Of a stretch of DNA of 64,000 nt, positions 1 through 10,420 are shown one piece after another. The stretch spans positions 9,972,692-10,036,691 of the forward strand of contig OW203730.1 in assembly GCA_934045075.1 (NCBI GenBank). Direction: 5' to 3'. The notes under the pieces were generated by a model. That model was not told the DNA's origin. It searched no databases and was given only the letters and a program-made list of their open reading frames with translations. The position numbers and the translations under genes were made by a program. Origin of the DNA: Yponomeuta sedellus. Its lineage: Eukaryota > Arthropoda > Insecta > Lepidoptera > Yponomeutidae. Numbering within the stretch: position 1 is the stretch's first letter; every line of letters starts with the position of its first letter.

Positions 1-61
1 ATGCTCAAAACCCACGTACTATTTCCGTCATTAGAATCATTTTACAGATGAATTAAGTCTA

Positions 62-448
62 CTAGCCTTCACGGAAGCGCTCGTGGCCTAGTCGAACCGA
101 GTGATTGGAACCAATCACTTGAGTTAAGCAACAATCGGCGTGGTCAGATGCAGAATGGATGACCATCCCGTGACTACCGCAGGTGGCATTTTTCCGAGCG
201 CTTCCGTGCTTCACAAGGCACGTTAAGCCGTTGGCGCCGGCTGTCATGTAATGACAGTCGTTAAGCCATGTCAGAGGCCTTATGGGCGGCTTGATAACTT
301 CTGACTGTAAGGCCCGCTACTGTCTTACAATCCCCCACCAACCCGGACTTGGCCCCCGTGGTGGAGTATGGCCTAACCTTCCTGCGATGTAGGAAGAGAC
401 CCCTGACCCAACAGTGGAGACGCATTAGGGTTCATATCGATATCGAAG
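62..448 (+). mobile_element. 5S-rRNA-derived SINE, near full length
   Basis: The 5' part (about 75-175) contains GAGTTAAGCAACA, GGCGTGGTCAG and GGATGACCATCCCGTGACTACCG, here broken into pieces, matching in order the internal control region of 5S rRNA (TTAAGCA, GGCGCGGT, GATGGGTGACC). The middle carries a GCCGGCTGTCATGTAATG block, and the end has TTCCTGCGATG then AGAGACCC. A degenerate GTTCATATCGATATCG tail closes it. 5S-derived (SINE3-type) SINEs are known, and I recall one in a noctuid moth. Other copies in this window share the layout. Pol III type 1 promotion is inferred. Confidence 0.75.
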
Positions 449-577
449 CCTGCTTAATATACTTGTGAGGACATTGAAGTTTAAGGACGTGGTTTTCGGT
501 CAAAACTTATGTGTAAGAACTACCCTGGTCTCTACGTACCGCTCTGGTTTTTAGGCATGATTCTTGCCAATGAAATG

Positions 578-790
578 TAAAGTCTGTTAGCTTTTAGAAT
601 ATACTTCGGCTACTATCGGATAGAATCAGATAAATACGTGTTACAGAAATATCGGAACTAATACCTTTTCAAAATAGTAAAGAAAAGTTTTATACAGAGC
701 AGGAAGTAGTATTACACTCGAATGCTTTCGGCGAAAACCGAAGCCTACTCTAGAGCCCGAGGTATATTCTAAAAGCTAAAAGTCTGCAGT
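578..790. mobile_element. TIR MITE (AGTCTGTTAGC family), complete copy
   Basis: The ends are inverted: TTAGCTTTTAGAATATAC on the left, and TATTCTAAAAGCTA on the right. An eight-base direct repeat AAAGTCTG lies at 579-586 and 779-786, which could be an 8-bp duplication (hAT-like) or part of the TIR. Other copies start TACAGTCTGTTAGC, which fits a TA-flanked Tc1/mariner TIR instead. The interior has no coding potential and shares AAGTTTTATACAGAGCAGG with the copies at 10421 and 21664. Confidence 0.6.
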
Positions 791-847
791 AAGAAATATT
801 GCTTCGGAAAAAGCTTTTGTGTGGTTTTAGTGGATTTGAATAAAAAC

Positions 848-1195
848 CAATAGTTTATAAACCTATTTAGAGGCTTAAAATTTCACCCATGCCGGGATTC
901 GAACCCGCAACCTCTGGCTATCCATGCCAGCGCTCTACCAATTGAGCCAATGGGCGACTACCCGGCATCAGTGAAATTTCGAACCTCTTTACACTATTCT
1001 CTGTATTACGTACAGGCAGCGACATCTGGCTTAAGCAAATTGCATCACTTACAGCCCCGACTACCTACTTTGCAGTTAGGTTTTACATCGGAACGATATC
1101 ACTGTAAAATTTTTAGCCTCTAAATAGGTTTTTAAATTTGTCCTTAGCACGGTTTAGTGCATTAAAAATAAAAATAGTATAATCAATAGTTTATA
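848..1195 (-). mobile_element. tRNA-like retroelement, monomer with inverted 5' end
   Basis: A 12-bp direct repeat CAATAGTTTATA bounds the insert (848-859 and 1184-1195). From 860 to about 1107 the element reads on the minus strand, with the 3' end AACCTATTTAGAGGCT, the tRNA-like head at 884-956 and body sequence up to ATATCACTGTA. From about 1108 a plus-strand copy of the tail and spacer (TTTTTAGCCTCTAAATAGG, CTTAGCACGG) is joined on, so the copy is palindromic at one side. Two opposing segments inside one duplication suggest 5' inversion during reverse transcription. Confidence 0.75.
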
Positions 1196-1690
1196 GTCAA
1201 TAAAATTTTTAATAAAACGAAAAATCGATTCAGTTTATTAAGAAAATATTATGTAAGAACTTCCGCTTTGTGTGTGATGTCTATTAATTTTAGGCTTAAT
1301 GTGTAACCAATTTAACTAAGAAGGAAATGAATGAATAGTGGTAAACATTCACGTAGAAACCAGCAGAAGGTCTAGTCTAACCACAGTAGTTCTGGCTCGC
1401 CGAGGAATTAAATTCTGCAATAAAGGTAGGATCATAACTCATCGGGGAGACGGCCAGGTGGTGGGAGTGACCCTCGTAGCGGTAACAGCTCTCCGTTGCC
1501 CATAATAATGTTATACATTGCTTTTCGGATTTGTTTTATTGTTATTTGTTATTAGTTTATTGGCTTCCCCGTTTGGGTGATAATCCTGTAACGAATTGGG
1601 GTATCTGATTGTTGCATGTTTACGAAATCAGCCTAATAAAATGTTTTGCTTCGTATCATTTCCGTTGAGACTCATTACGTTTTATTTTAC
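1196..1690. other. unassigned stretch
   Basis: AT-rich, with no sustained open frame. A short GC-richer patch near 1430-1500 (GGGGAGACGGCCAGGTGG) looks unlike its surroundings but matches nothing I recognise. Confidence 0.5.
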
Positions 1691-1870
1691 ACTAGCTGAC
1701 CCAGCGAACTTCGTACCGCCTAACAGTCGATTCTTTAATTATTTTTTATTTTTCCCTCCGTAAGAACCATCCTCGTACTTCAAGGAATAAGAATTAGCGA
1801 AATCGGTTCAGCTGCTCTCGAGATTTGCGCTTACCAACGCATTCAGCGATTCATTTTTATATTATAGATT
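1691..1870 (+). repeat. dispersed repeat (ACTAGCTGACCCAGCGAACT type)
   Basis: The sequence opens ACTAGCTGACCCAGCGAACT and ends GCGATTCATTTTTATATTA. The same unit lies inverted at 16351-16540, sharing TCTCGAGA.TTGCGCTTACCAAC and GGTTCAGCTGCTC. This type of sequence is a frequent insect retroelement 3' region; the family cannot be fixed here. Confidence 0.55.
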
Positions 1871-3586
1871 ACATCACAGTGTAATCTAATCTAATAGGAG
1901 TATATGTGTATTTGTTAATTAGAAGCAAATAAATGAATAACTTCTATACAGCACAACCGCTTAGTCTGGTCCCCAAAATTGGATAACTTGTGCTATATAT
2001 AGTAAACAGGCAAGGGCATAAAAAATGTACTTTGCGAAATAGACTTTTGTCACGGAGTCTGTACTGGCAAAGTACGCACATCATTTATTTGTTTCACTTC
2101 CGCATTGACACCAATACATTTCTACATTTACAATATATCAAGAAAATGATGTCAGTTCAAATTCAACAAGCTATAAAAGCGCGTGTTCTTCGTCAATAAT
2201 TAGGTCGAGTTGAATTGTATGTCATAAGTCAACTAAAATAAACTAAGTCACTTTAAATTACGTCACAAAAAAGAGGTTCTAAGTTTGACTATATGATTGT
2301 ATGCAATTATCTCGCGTTTGGCTGAAAAGGTTTTCAAAGTCGAAGCCCCTCTTAATTAATCTATCTTATTTTATTTTATACATCGTGACTAAAAATTTTA
2401 AGCACTCAAGGGAAAACTGAATCTACAATCGGTCTTGTTGTCGACTTTTATAACTTATTACAGGTGCATACCCATGAAGTTCCTTATTTACATGACAGGC
2501 TTTCACAATGGTGATATTTAGCTACATTTTGTAACGAGTAAATTATGTAGCGAAGACTATTCAAGTAGATCCTCTATAAAAATAGTAGCCTATATGATTT
2601 TATACTATAAGTAAAACTAATATGAAAACCCGTTCGCTGGTTGTTAGTTTATCATGTTAGTCTTCATAGAACGTCACTAAATCGTGCTGTGAAAAATTAT
2701 ATAAACGGTTGGTATTACTGTAGTTTTTTATTATTAGAGTGACACCATTTTTTAAACCTGTCCGAGTTTTACCACGTATGAAATTTTGTTTCTTTAATTT
2801 TAATAATTCTTTTGCAGTTTTCCTATGTAAAGTACTGTGTAAAGTGGTAGAAATATAATATCACTCCAATGTTATTTTGAGGGATGTTACCCATTTAGCG
2901 TAATTGCTTAAACTGCTAAGCGCAATAATTATGTCCACATCACCGTCTGTACTACGTCGTAGCTGACAGCGTAGCACACAGCCAGCGTCACTGCTACGCG
3001 GCGTAGCATTTGCTACACAAATCTCGTAGATTTGTAATTCGTAGCGTAATAGTAACTTTATATTCGTATTCTTTGTTGGTATTTGTAGATACGGTAAATA
3101 AATATACAAGAAACTAACGGACCCGACAGACGCTGTCCTGTACTGCAGCGCCATCTGCCGGGCTGATTTGTGTATCTATCACCCAAACGCATACAAAAAA
3201 AACATCATTCAAATCTGACCAGTCGTTTGGGAGTTCAGTGATAAACACACGTGCAGAAGAATCTTTATATATATATAAAGATAACTCCCATACAATACAA
3301 TCACGTGTCCCGGTCCCAAACTACCAGGGAAACCAGGGAAAGACATCACAAACATGAAAATACATCCAGACTGAGACATAACATGATAACGTGTAAAAGC
3401 AATGCAACAACAGCAACAATAACTACCAGTTGATACTAGCTTTAAGATTTTTAAGTTATCTTATACCTTTTAAGTGACACCAAATTTTCAGTATTTAAAA
3501 TAGGGCTTTTGCTTGGAAGGATAAAGTGACTTTGCTGTTATAAATATCCTTGTCTTTTGATTAAGGCAGCACAGAAAATAAATAAC
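1871..3586. other. unassigned stretch
   Basis: AT-rich with no credible gene. Between 2940 and 3060 the motif CGTAGC recurs several times (for example GTCGTAGCTGACAGCGTAGC), suggesting a decayed short repeat. The small open frames at 1990 and 2861 have no recognisable motif. Confidence 0.45.
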
Positions 3587-3719
3587 AACAGAAGCCGATG
3601 CCGGTAGTCACCCATTAGCTCAGTTGGAAGAGCGCTAGAACGGTTAGCCAGAGGTCGCGGGTTCGAGTCCCGACATGGGTGGAATTTTTAGCTTCTAAAT
3701 AGGTTTTTAAAAACAGAAG
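3587..3719 (+). mobile_element. tRNA-like retroelement, minimal monomer
   Basis: The direct repeat AACAGAAG (3587-3594, 3712-3719) bounds a 117-bp insert. It starts CCGATGCCGGTAGT, then the tRNA-like head (3609-3681) with A box TTAGCTCAGTTGG and B box GGTTCGAGTCC, then GGAATTTTTAGC and AATAGGTTTTTAAA. This shows the smallest transposed form: head plus 3' tail without the 308-bp body. Confidence 0.75.
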
Positions 3720-3844
3720 GTTAATTTTATCTATAAAGATGTGTTAACTTGAAAATTGTCATATTTATCTTTCTTTTCTCGCCTATTACGTTACTACCAT
3801 TTGTTGGGTAAAGGACCCACTTAAATACTTATACTTAAAAACTA

Positions 3845-4410
3845 ATGAGAAAACAAGGCACCTACAAAGTCTGTCTGCGTCGATGCCTCTCGACCCGGCA
3901 GCCGGCGCCGTTCGGGATGGGTGCACTCAGAGGTTTGGGGATCCCTAGACTTCCCCGTCTATCCCAAGAGCTTTTTCCCCAGAAAGCTACCTACCTTCAG
4001 TGCACTTTCACGGCACCACGTTTTGATCAAATGTGTTCACTATTTTGGGCGATCCGTCGCCCGATAACAAAACACTGTCAACATTGGGATCCGTCCCTGA
4101 ACTTATTTCGCACTTCACACGAGGATATAAGCCCGGCAATCTAATTGCCACACAATTTTGGGCACATTTTGGGAAAACACACGTTTCACCAGCAACAAAA
4201 CAAGAGGGCAATTCTCAACTCATCTGACAGCTGTCAAGTAGTTACGCCCATCATGGGTGCGTTCCAAAATCAAACTTCTATTCTAAACACCATTTATTTT
4301 TTGCGATATTTGAAATATTATTTTGATATTGACCGCAACCTTTTATGTCTGTATAACTCAATGTTACGTATTATAACTGTGGCAAATAAATCACACTCAT
4401 TAAATTAAAA
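3845..4410. other. GC-richer block of unknown origin
   Basis: Base composition changes sharply here compared with the AT-rich flanks. Overlapping open frames of 60-100 codons exist on both strands (3845-4144 +, 4008-4211 -, 4145-4408 +), with no recognisable motif. It could be a decayed element, an exon-like fragment or an LTR. I cannot tell which. Confidence 0.3.
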
Positions 4411-5880
4411 AGTATCCAACTGGACCATACGAGGGGGAGAAAGGAGCCATACCATTGTCGAAGTTAAAATAAACTATTTTATTAAAAAAAATATATAATA
4501 GTCATTCGATAAGCACTAATAGAGTATAACAAAGTAAAGTTACCCGCCCTACCCATATGAATAGTATATAATTATTATGTTTCAAGGTCAGAATTCAACC
4601 GATTTTGACAGACCAAAATTAATATCGAAAATAAAAATTCCCGATAATGTATCTACAATTTTTTTAAAAAAAAAATCTTTTTAGTAAATTCTCGATATAC
4701 CATAGGCAATTTCGTTTTTCGAGGCGATTTTTTATCGATACATCGATATTAATATCTAAACCTAACCGAATTTTATATATCGGCGAATTTTCTCTCTGTT
4801 CGGGGACTGGATAGATAGATATACCACGTTGTGCCTAATACGACCTTCTCTTCAGTCTTAGTTTTCTATGCTATTGTGTTGCCGTGACAAAGGCTATGAT
4901 TCAGCTGTAAACAGCTCTCTCGAGTACAGTTTGAAGACTTATTTGAAGTAGCACTTTATTACAATATACTTGCGAAAGGCAGCATTACGATTTTTTTATA
5001 GTTTAACATTTTAATGGATTTTCGAGCAGTTAACTTTGATAAGATTCATTAATAACTTTGTATTTAGCTTGGAAAGGTAAACTGTCCACTTCTATTTTTG
5101 ATTAAATAAGTTTTTAAGTCCAACAGTGGAAGGGACGAATGATGAGACTAAAGTCAAAGACGACGTTGCTACTGCAGTTTTAAAACTTTTATTTGAAATA
5201 CTTGAAAAGAGCGTGAAAGGTATAAATTGTCATGGAATGGACAAAAACTTACGGTTTACAGTGATTGTGTTGTGCGGAAGTCATATATTTAAATAGAAAT
5301 GGAGCCGACTGTAGTCCAAAGTAGGATATTCTGTGCGTTGCAGAAATATAAGTGACTTAAAAAGCAAAGTCCATAGCAAGCTTCAAACCCACGACCCCCA
5401 GAACGTGAGGCGGCGTATTACCGCCGTGCATATCAACGCAATCTTTTGGGTTATGACTCCAAAATGCTATGATTTAAATACCCTTACGAACGTATTTATT
5501 GGGCTGCCCCAGTTTTAACGCGCACTGAGTTTTGGGAAGCAGTTTTGTAACCAAATTTCGCGGCAACTTGTGAAACGAGACTGTCAGCGGCAAGCGCTGT
5601 TGTTCCACAAAAGAGAAATGTGTGACCATTTTCTCTTTGCATCCCTATGCATAATTCATAATCATAAGCAGCCTATACAGGCTGGTAATTTAGTGTGGAG
5701 CTGCTAGCAAACGCACCTGAACCATGTCACGCCACCGGGGGTTATGAGAAGGCAAAGTCCCTGGTAGCGGACGGAGAATAAATGTATCATAGTCAATAAA
5801 TAAACTACCCTAAAGTTACATAATATCATAAATAAAGAGTTCATTTTGTATGTTTGTATATCTGCTATATTAGTCCAGTC
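4411..5880. other. unassigned stretch
   Basis: Mostly AT-rich, with runs such as ATCGATACATCGATATTAAT near 4735. No gene, TIR or recognised repeat was seen. Confidence 0.45.
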
Positions 5881-5886
5881 CATCCA

Positions 5887-5980
5887 AAGGTTGTTTGGAA
5901 GAAATCCCTTTTAGTGACAAAGCCGCCGTCGTCTGTACTACTAGGTTAAGAAATATCTTTATTTGTTCTATCCATATATA
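5887..5980 (+). mobile_element. LINE 3' end fragment (GGTTGTNTGGAAGA family)
   Basis: The signature GGTTGTTTGGAAGAAAT, then TTTTAGTGACAAAGCCGCC and TTAAGAAATATCTTTATTTG, is the short 3' end of the LINE family also seen at 15777, 21690, 26507/29721, 41703 and 49893. No coding part is attached, so it is strongly 5' truncated. Confidence 0.6.
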
Positions 5981-5981
5981 A

Positions 5982-6013
5982 AAGGCGACCTTACTAATTA
6001 CTAAGGTCGCCTT
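5982..6013. repeat. perfect 12-bp hairpin
   Basis: AAGGCGACCTTA (5982-5993) pairs exactly with TAAGGTCGCCTT (6002-6013) across an 8-nt loop. It sits between the LINE 3' end and a truncated tRNA-like copy. Confidence 0.8.
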
Positions 6014-6028
6014 AAATAACAACTTAGA

Positions 6029-6150
6029 AAGAGCGCTGGCACGGATAGCCAGAGGTTCGAATCCCGGCATGGGTGAAATTTTTAGCCTCTAAATAGGCTT
6101 TTAAATTTGTCCTTAGCACGGGTTAGTGCATTAAAAATAAAAATAGTATA
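6029..6150 (+). mobile_element. tRNA-like retroelement, damaged copy
   Basis: This copy begins inside the head (GAGCGCTGGCACGGATAGCC). It lacks part of the T arm, because the TGCGGG upstream of TTCGAATCCC is missing. The usual tail AGCCTCTAAATAGG and spacer TTAGCACGGGTTAGTGC follow. No direct repeat was found at its ends. Confidence 0.65.
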
Positions 6151-6189
6151 ATCATACTAAAAAGGTTAACTTTTTTTTATTTTAAAAAG

Positions 6190-6450
6190 TCTTCTTTTTA
6201 CCCGACTGCGGCGAAGCCCAAAAGGAGGGTAATGTGTTTAGTTCGTATGTATGTATGTATGTATGTATGTATGTATGTATGTATGTATGTATGTATGTAT
6301 GTATGTATGTATGTATGTATGTATGTATGTATGTATGTATGTATGTATGTATGTATGTATGTATGTATGTATGTATGTATGTATGTATGTATGTATGTAT
6401 GTATGTATGTATGTATGTATGTATGTATGTATGTATGTATGTATGTATGT
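6190..6450 (+). repeat. (TATG)n microsatellite behind a LINE-like tail
   Basis: About 205 bp of uninterrupted TATG run from 6245 to 6450. It directly follows ACCCGACTGCGGCGAAGCCC and AAAGGAGGGTAATG, a motif I know as a common insect LINE 3' end. The open frames through the array (Met-Tyr-Val-Cys on one strand, Tyr-Ile-His-Thr on the other) are repeat artefacts. Confidence 0.9.
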
Positions 6451-6599
6451 CCGATTCTATGTTCCCTCATAACTCCTTAACCAATGGTCAGATTTCGTTA
6501 AACAAGGTGTCATTCGATTCGGCATCCTTGCGCGGGTGTCATAGGCTATATAAAATCATAATTATGCGATCAGAACCGTGACGAAAAATTAAATTCGTT

Positions 6600-7560
6600 A
6601 AGAAGCTTCGTTAAAGTACAGCTAGGAGCCACTAGATGGCGCTGTTATATTTAGTTTATTGAATTCGAATGCTAATTTTATTGAACTACCCCTAACAGAT
6701 GTGAAATATTTAAAACAGAATTTTGCGGATGACGTAGGTTACATTAAATCAGCATTAATAGAGAACCAACGGAACAAAAAATAACATTTACTTCTACGTA
6801 ATTAAAGTACCACTTTTAGCCACTAGATGGCGCTGCTATATTTTATTTATTCTAATACATTGTGTATACATAATTTCGGCTTTGGTCTACATGTAAACAA
6901 ACCATTTATAGAATCGGTTTAAATACGGAAAGAAATAATTTCTATAAAGTGGTTTGATCCTTCTTTCAATTCATCAAAAAATATAATTTTGTTTAAATAC
7001 GCCTAACACGTGTAAAGTAATTAAAATAGAATTTTGTGGGTGTCGTAGATTACATAAAATCAGCATTAATAGAGAACAAACGCAACACAAATAATATTCA
7101 CTTCTAAGTTATTAAAGTACTGTGGCATTAGTTCCTCTACCCAACCACAGATGGCGCTGTTTGTGTTCTAAATTGCGGTATGGTTTTGTCCGAAGGCCCT
7201 ACATAATATTAAACAAACACCATTTTTATGAGTAGTCTTAGAGCGCTTGCAAATCACTTCGACCAATACTGACTGTCCACCAATATTGGGACGACTAGTG
7301 ACGTAGGTAGTATACCTCGCTTCCGCGCTGTGGTACAAGTAGTACAGAGTTACTGTAATCCTTAGTCTCATATTGCTTCAATAAATAGATCCCTAAGTAC
7401 GTGCTGTCGTGCTGAAACAACGTTTCTCTTGTTGTCTGCAGAAACCCTGTCTACACGTATAAATTTGCATAATATCAGCTTTGCTGTACATGTAAACAAA
7501 CCGTATAGAAATGGTATAAGTGCTGAAAGAAATAATGCCTATAAAGAGTTCATTTCTTTC
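6600..7560. repeat. diverged long-period tandem repeat
   Basis: Related blocks recur: CACTAGATGGCGCTG at about 6630 and 6821, with CACAGATGGCGCTG near 7145. AAATCAGCATTAATAGAGAAC recurs in two pieces at about 6747 and 7056. ACATGTAAACAAACC recurs at about 6888 and 7489. The copies are clearly diverged, so the repeat is old. Confidence 0.55.
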
Positions 7561-8105
7561 TACGCCATTCGTTTATCTCATTAATTTAAAAAATATCAAC
7601 CTCATAAGGGGTCAAAATAATTAATTTCATAACTCTGATATTAATTTCCTACTGACATTTAGACCAAAACTAACTAAACAAAATATATAAAGTGTAGCAT
7701 GTAACTCCTTTTCCCCTGTGCGGTCATAGTCAGACAAGCTGGATTCAAAGAAGAAACAATAAATGATAAAAAAATATTAGAACGCTCTCACTGGTAACCA
7801 AAGACGGATCCTCCGTGACCTCGTATCGTAGGCACCCAAGAAATTTTAAAAAAATCTAGCTCTATTCATCTTAACGAATTTTATCTCGTTTCCTCCGAAA
7901 ATAAGATCATGATTTTGTGTTAGGTTTCCTGTTCACTTGTGAGACCAAAGATTGCTTATCTATACGTAACTAAATAATCAGTAAAAAAATTCAATGCTTT
8001 AGGGGGCCATCTCAATATGAATTTGTTGTACTTAGTTTCATTTTAATTCCGGTAATATTTTGGCATTCAGAAAACCAAGATTTTGTATGTCTCCACGCCC
8101 ATGCC
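7561..8105. other. unassigned stretch
   Basis: AT-rich sequence with many stops. No motif recognised. Confidence 0.45.
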
Positions 8106-8109
8106 ACAA

Positions 8110-8395
8110 CTCTAAGTAACTACGCCAGGCCGAAGGCCGAGCCCCATCATGCGGGTACGAGGAAACTTGCCGCGGCGAGGTTGAAGGCCGAGCTCAATAC
8201 GGGTTGCGGCACGGCCGAAGGCTGTGAAGCGGGCTAGAGGAATACTCCCACGGCGATTCCAAATGCTGAGCTCTATTTACGCTGATGCCAAATGGAGAGA
8301 CTATTAGCGCGGCCGAAGGCCGCGACAGTTACTTAAAGTTGCTGTTAGGAGGAAACCTGTCGCGCCTTTCTACAGGCCGCGGCTGAAGGCTCAGA
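8110..8395. repeat. GC-rich GGCCGAAGGCC repeat, left part
   Basis: GGCCGAAGGC or close variants occur about six times. The segment starting CTAAGTAACTACGCCAGG resembles one starting CTAAGTAATTAGCGAGACC at 9734, on the far side of the tRNA-like array. The array therefore seems to have landed inside this repeat. The palindromic core GCGGCCGAAGGCCGC is striking. Confidence 0.5.
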
Positions 8396-8979
8396 CCATT
8401 TATTACACTATTTTTATTTTTAATGCACTAACCCGTGCATTAAAAATAAAGTTCTACAGGCCGCGGCTGAAGGCTCAGACCATTTATTACACTATTTTTA
8501 TTTTTAATGCACTAACCCGTGCTAAGGAACAAATTTAAAAACCTATTTAGAGGCTAAAAATTTCACCCATGCCGGGATTCGAACCCGCAACCTCTGGCTA
8601 TCCGTACCAGCGCTCTACCAATTGAGCCAATGGACGACTCACGGCATCAGTGAAATTTCGAACCTCTTTACAACATTCTCTGTATTACGTACAGGCAGCG
8701 ACATCTGACTTAAGCAAATTGCATTACTTACAGCCCCGACTACCTACTTTGCAGTTAGGTTTAACATCGGAACGATATCACTGTACCCACATGATTACAC
8801 TATTTTTATTTTTAATGCACTAACCCGTTCTAAGGAACAAATTTAAAAACCTATTTAGAGGCTGCAAAGTAGGTAGTCGGGGCTGTAAGTAATGCAATTT
8901 GCTTAAGTCAGATGTCGCTGCCTGTACGTAATACAGAGAATATTGTAAAGAGGTTCGAAATTTCACTGATTCCGTGAGT

Positions 8980-9052
8980 CGCCCATTGGCTCAATTGGTA
9001 GAGCGCTGGTATGGATAGCCAGAGGTTGCGGGTTCGAATCCCGGCATGGGTG
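8980..9052 (+). tRNA. tRNA-like head, unit 1 (pseudo-tRNA)
   Basis: The 73-nt head has a D arm GCTC..GAGC, an anticodon stem CTGGT/GCCAG and a T loop TTCGAAT. The seven-base loop has C where U33 is expected, and GGA in this unit at the anticodon place is doubtful because the loop reads ATGGATA. The acceptor stem pairs only with a one-base bulge. It is a Pol III promoter module, not a translation tRNA. Confidence 0.45.
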
Positions 9053-9287
9053 AAATTTTTAGCCTCTAAATAGGTTTTTAAATTTGTTCCTTAGCAAGGG
9101 TTAGTGCATTAAAAATAAAAATAGTGTAATCATGTGGGTACAGTGATATCGTTCCGATGTTAAACCTAACTGCAAAGTAGGTAGTCGGGGCTGTAAGTAA
9201 TGCAATCTGCTTAAGTCAGATGTCGCTGCCTGTACGTAATACAGAGAATATTGTAAAGAGGTTCGAAATTTCACTGATGCCGTGAGT

Positions 9288-9360
9288 CGCCCATTGGCTC
9301 AATTGGTAGAGCGCTGGTACGGATAGCCAGAGGTTGCGGGTTCGAATCCCGGCATGGGTG
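9288..9360 (+). tRNA. tRNA-like head, unit 2 (pseudo-tRNA)
   Basis: Same module, with loop ACGGATA (nominal anticodon GGA, C at position 33). B box GGTTCGAATCC is a perfect consensus. It is followed by GAAATTTTT, a Pol III stop signal. Confidence 0.45.
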
Positions 9361-9595
9361 AAATTTTTAGCCTCTAAATAGGTTTTTAAATTTGTTCCTT
9401 AGCACGGGTTAGTGCATTAAAAATAAAAATAGTGTAATCATGTGGGTACAGTGATATCGTTCCGATATTAAACCTAACTGCAAAGTAGGTAGTCGGGGCT
9501 GTAAGTAATGCAATTTGCTTAAGTCAGATGTCGCTGCCTGTACGTAATACAGAGAATATTGTAAAGAGGTTTGAAATTTCACTGAAGCCGTGAGT

Positions 9596-9668
9596 CGCCC
9601 ATTGGCTCAATTGGTAGAGCGCTGGTACGGATAGCCAGAGGTTGCGGGTTCGAATCCCGGCATGGGTG
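9596..9668 (+). tRNA. tRNA-like head, unit 3 (pseudo-tRNA)
   Basis: Last unit of the array. Only the 3' tail (TTTTTAGCCTCTAAATAGG) follows before the flanking duplication, so this unit ends the element as in the minimal copy at 3587. Confidence 0.45.
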
Positions 9669-9711
9669 AAATTTTTAGCCTCTAAATAGGTTTTTCAATC
9701 AGACCATTTAT

Positions 9712-10420
9712 GTTCCCATTTACAAGTCCTTATTCTAAGTAATTAGCGAGACCTAAGACTGGGCCCAGCAATGCAAGCACGAAGAATTCTACTCTGCAGA
9801 TGTCGAAAGCTGAGCGCCGTTCAGGTCGAGGACATAATTCGTGACTATTCCAGTCCCCACCTACAATCGTTAACATTAAATAACTAGGTGCAGTGGAGCG
9901 TTTTTAGGCTACATAAAAAATAGACAATTTATGTGAGGATAAAAAAGAAAAAAATCTGTCTTTTCCTTTGCAAATATTCTAGATCGTTTAACACCATTAG
10001 ACCATATTCATTATACTAGCTAAAAATATCATACGACATAAATTTTTAATCCAGGCAGGTGGTACCTATGACTATATCAAACAAGTATATCAGTAAAAAT
10101 ATTTCTGATTTGCCGAGACATGTTGCAGTCGGGACCCATTACTGTTTGTTTAAAGTCCTCTAATGGGTCCCGACTGCATAATTTTATATAAAATAATAAA
10201 TGCAACAGTTTGAGCAAATAATGTTTATAAAGTTATATTATTTGGTCCCTCAAGTAAAGCAGCATGAACTCTTCTGATTCGACATTAGCTTATGAAAATA
10301 AAATTATCTTATTTTTTCCCTTTCAGTTGATGTATCACTGCAGTCGGGTTCTTTTTTTTTAAATTTTTTTTTTATTTTATTTTTCACTGTCCATCTTCAC
10401 CTGGTACTATTAAGATGTTT
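9712..10420. other. unassigned stretch with a perfect hairpin
   Basis: From about 9734 to 9812 it continues the GC-rich repeat seen left of the array. Beyond that it is AT-rich without genes, except for the hairpin listed at 10124. Confidence 0.45.
10124..10178. repeat. perfect 18-bp hairpin
   Basis: TGCAGTCGGGACCCATTA (10124-10141) pairs exactly with TAATGGGTCCCGACTGCA (10161-10178) around a 19-nt loop. The arms are GC-rich in AT-rich surroundings. Perfect pairing implies recent origin or selection. Confidence 0.85.

Larger units (their letters stand above)
8391..9711. mobile_element. inverted-plus-tandem array of the tRNA-like retroelement
   Basis: A 13-bp direct repeat TCAGACCATTTAT bounds it (8391-8403, 9699-9711). 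The left part (to about 8862) reads on the minus strand with a head at 8564-8637. The right part reads on the plus strand with three heads exactly 308 bp apart (8980, 9288, 9596). The strands switch at about 8863, where AGAGGCT meets GCAAAGTAGG. At the far left an 83-bp step repeats the flank plus tail (8370-8437, then 8453-8520), so the flanking TCAGACCATTTAT occurs a third time. Confidence 0.8.

Noticed and set aside
6198..6581. Met-Tyr-Val-Cys and Tyr-Ile-His-Thr reading frames
   Set aside because: Artefacts of the TATG microsatellite.
8980..9668. CRISPR-like array
   Set aside because: The repeats are 308 bp long and nearly identical throughout, with no short repeats and unique spacers, and the context is eukaryotic.
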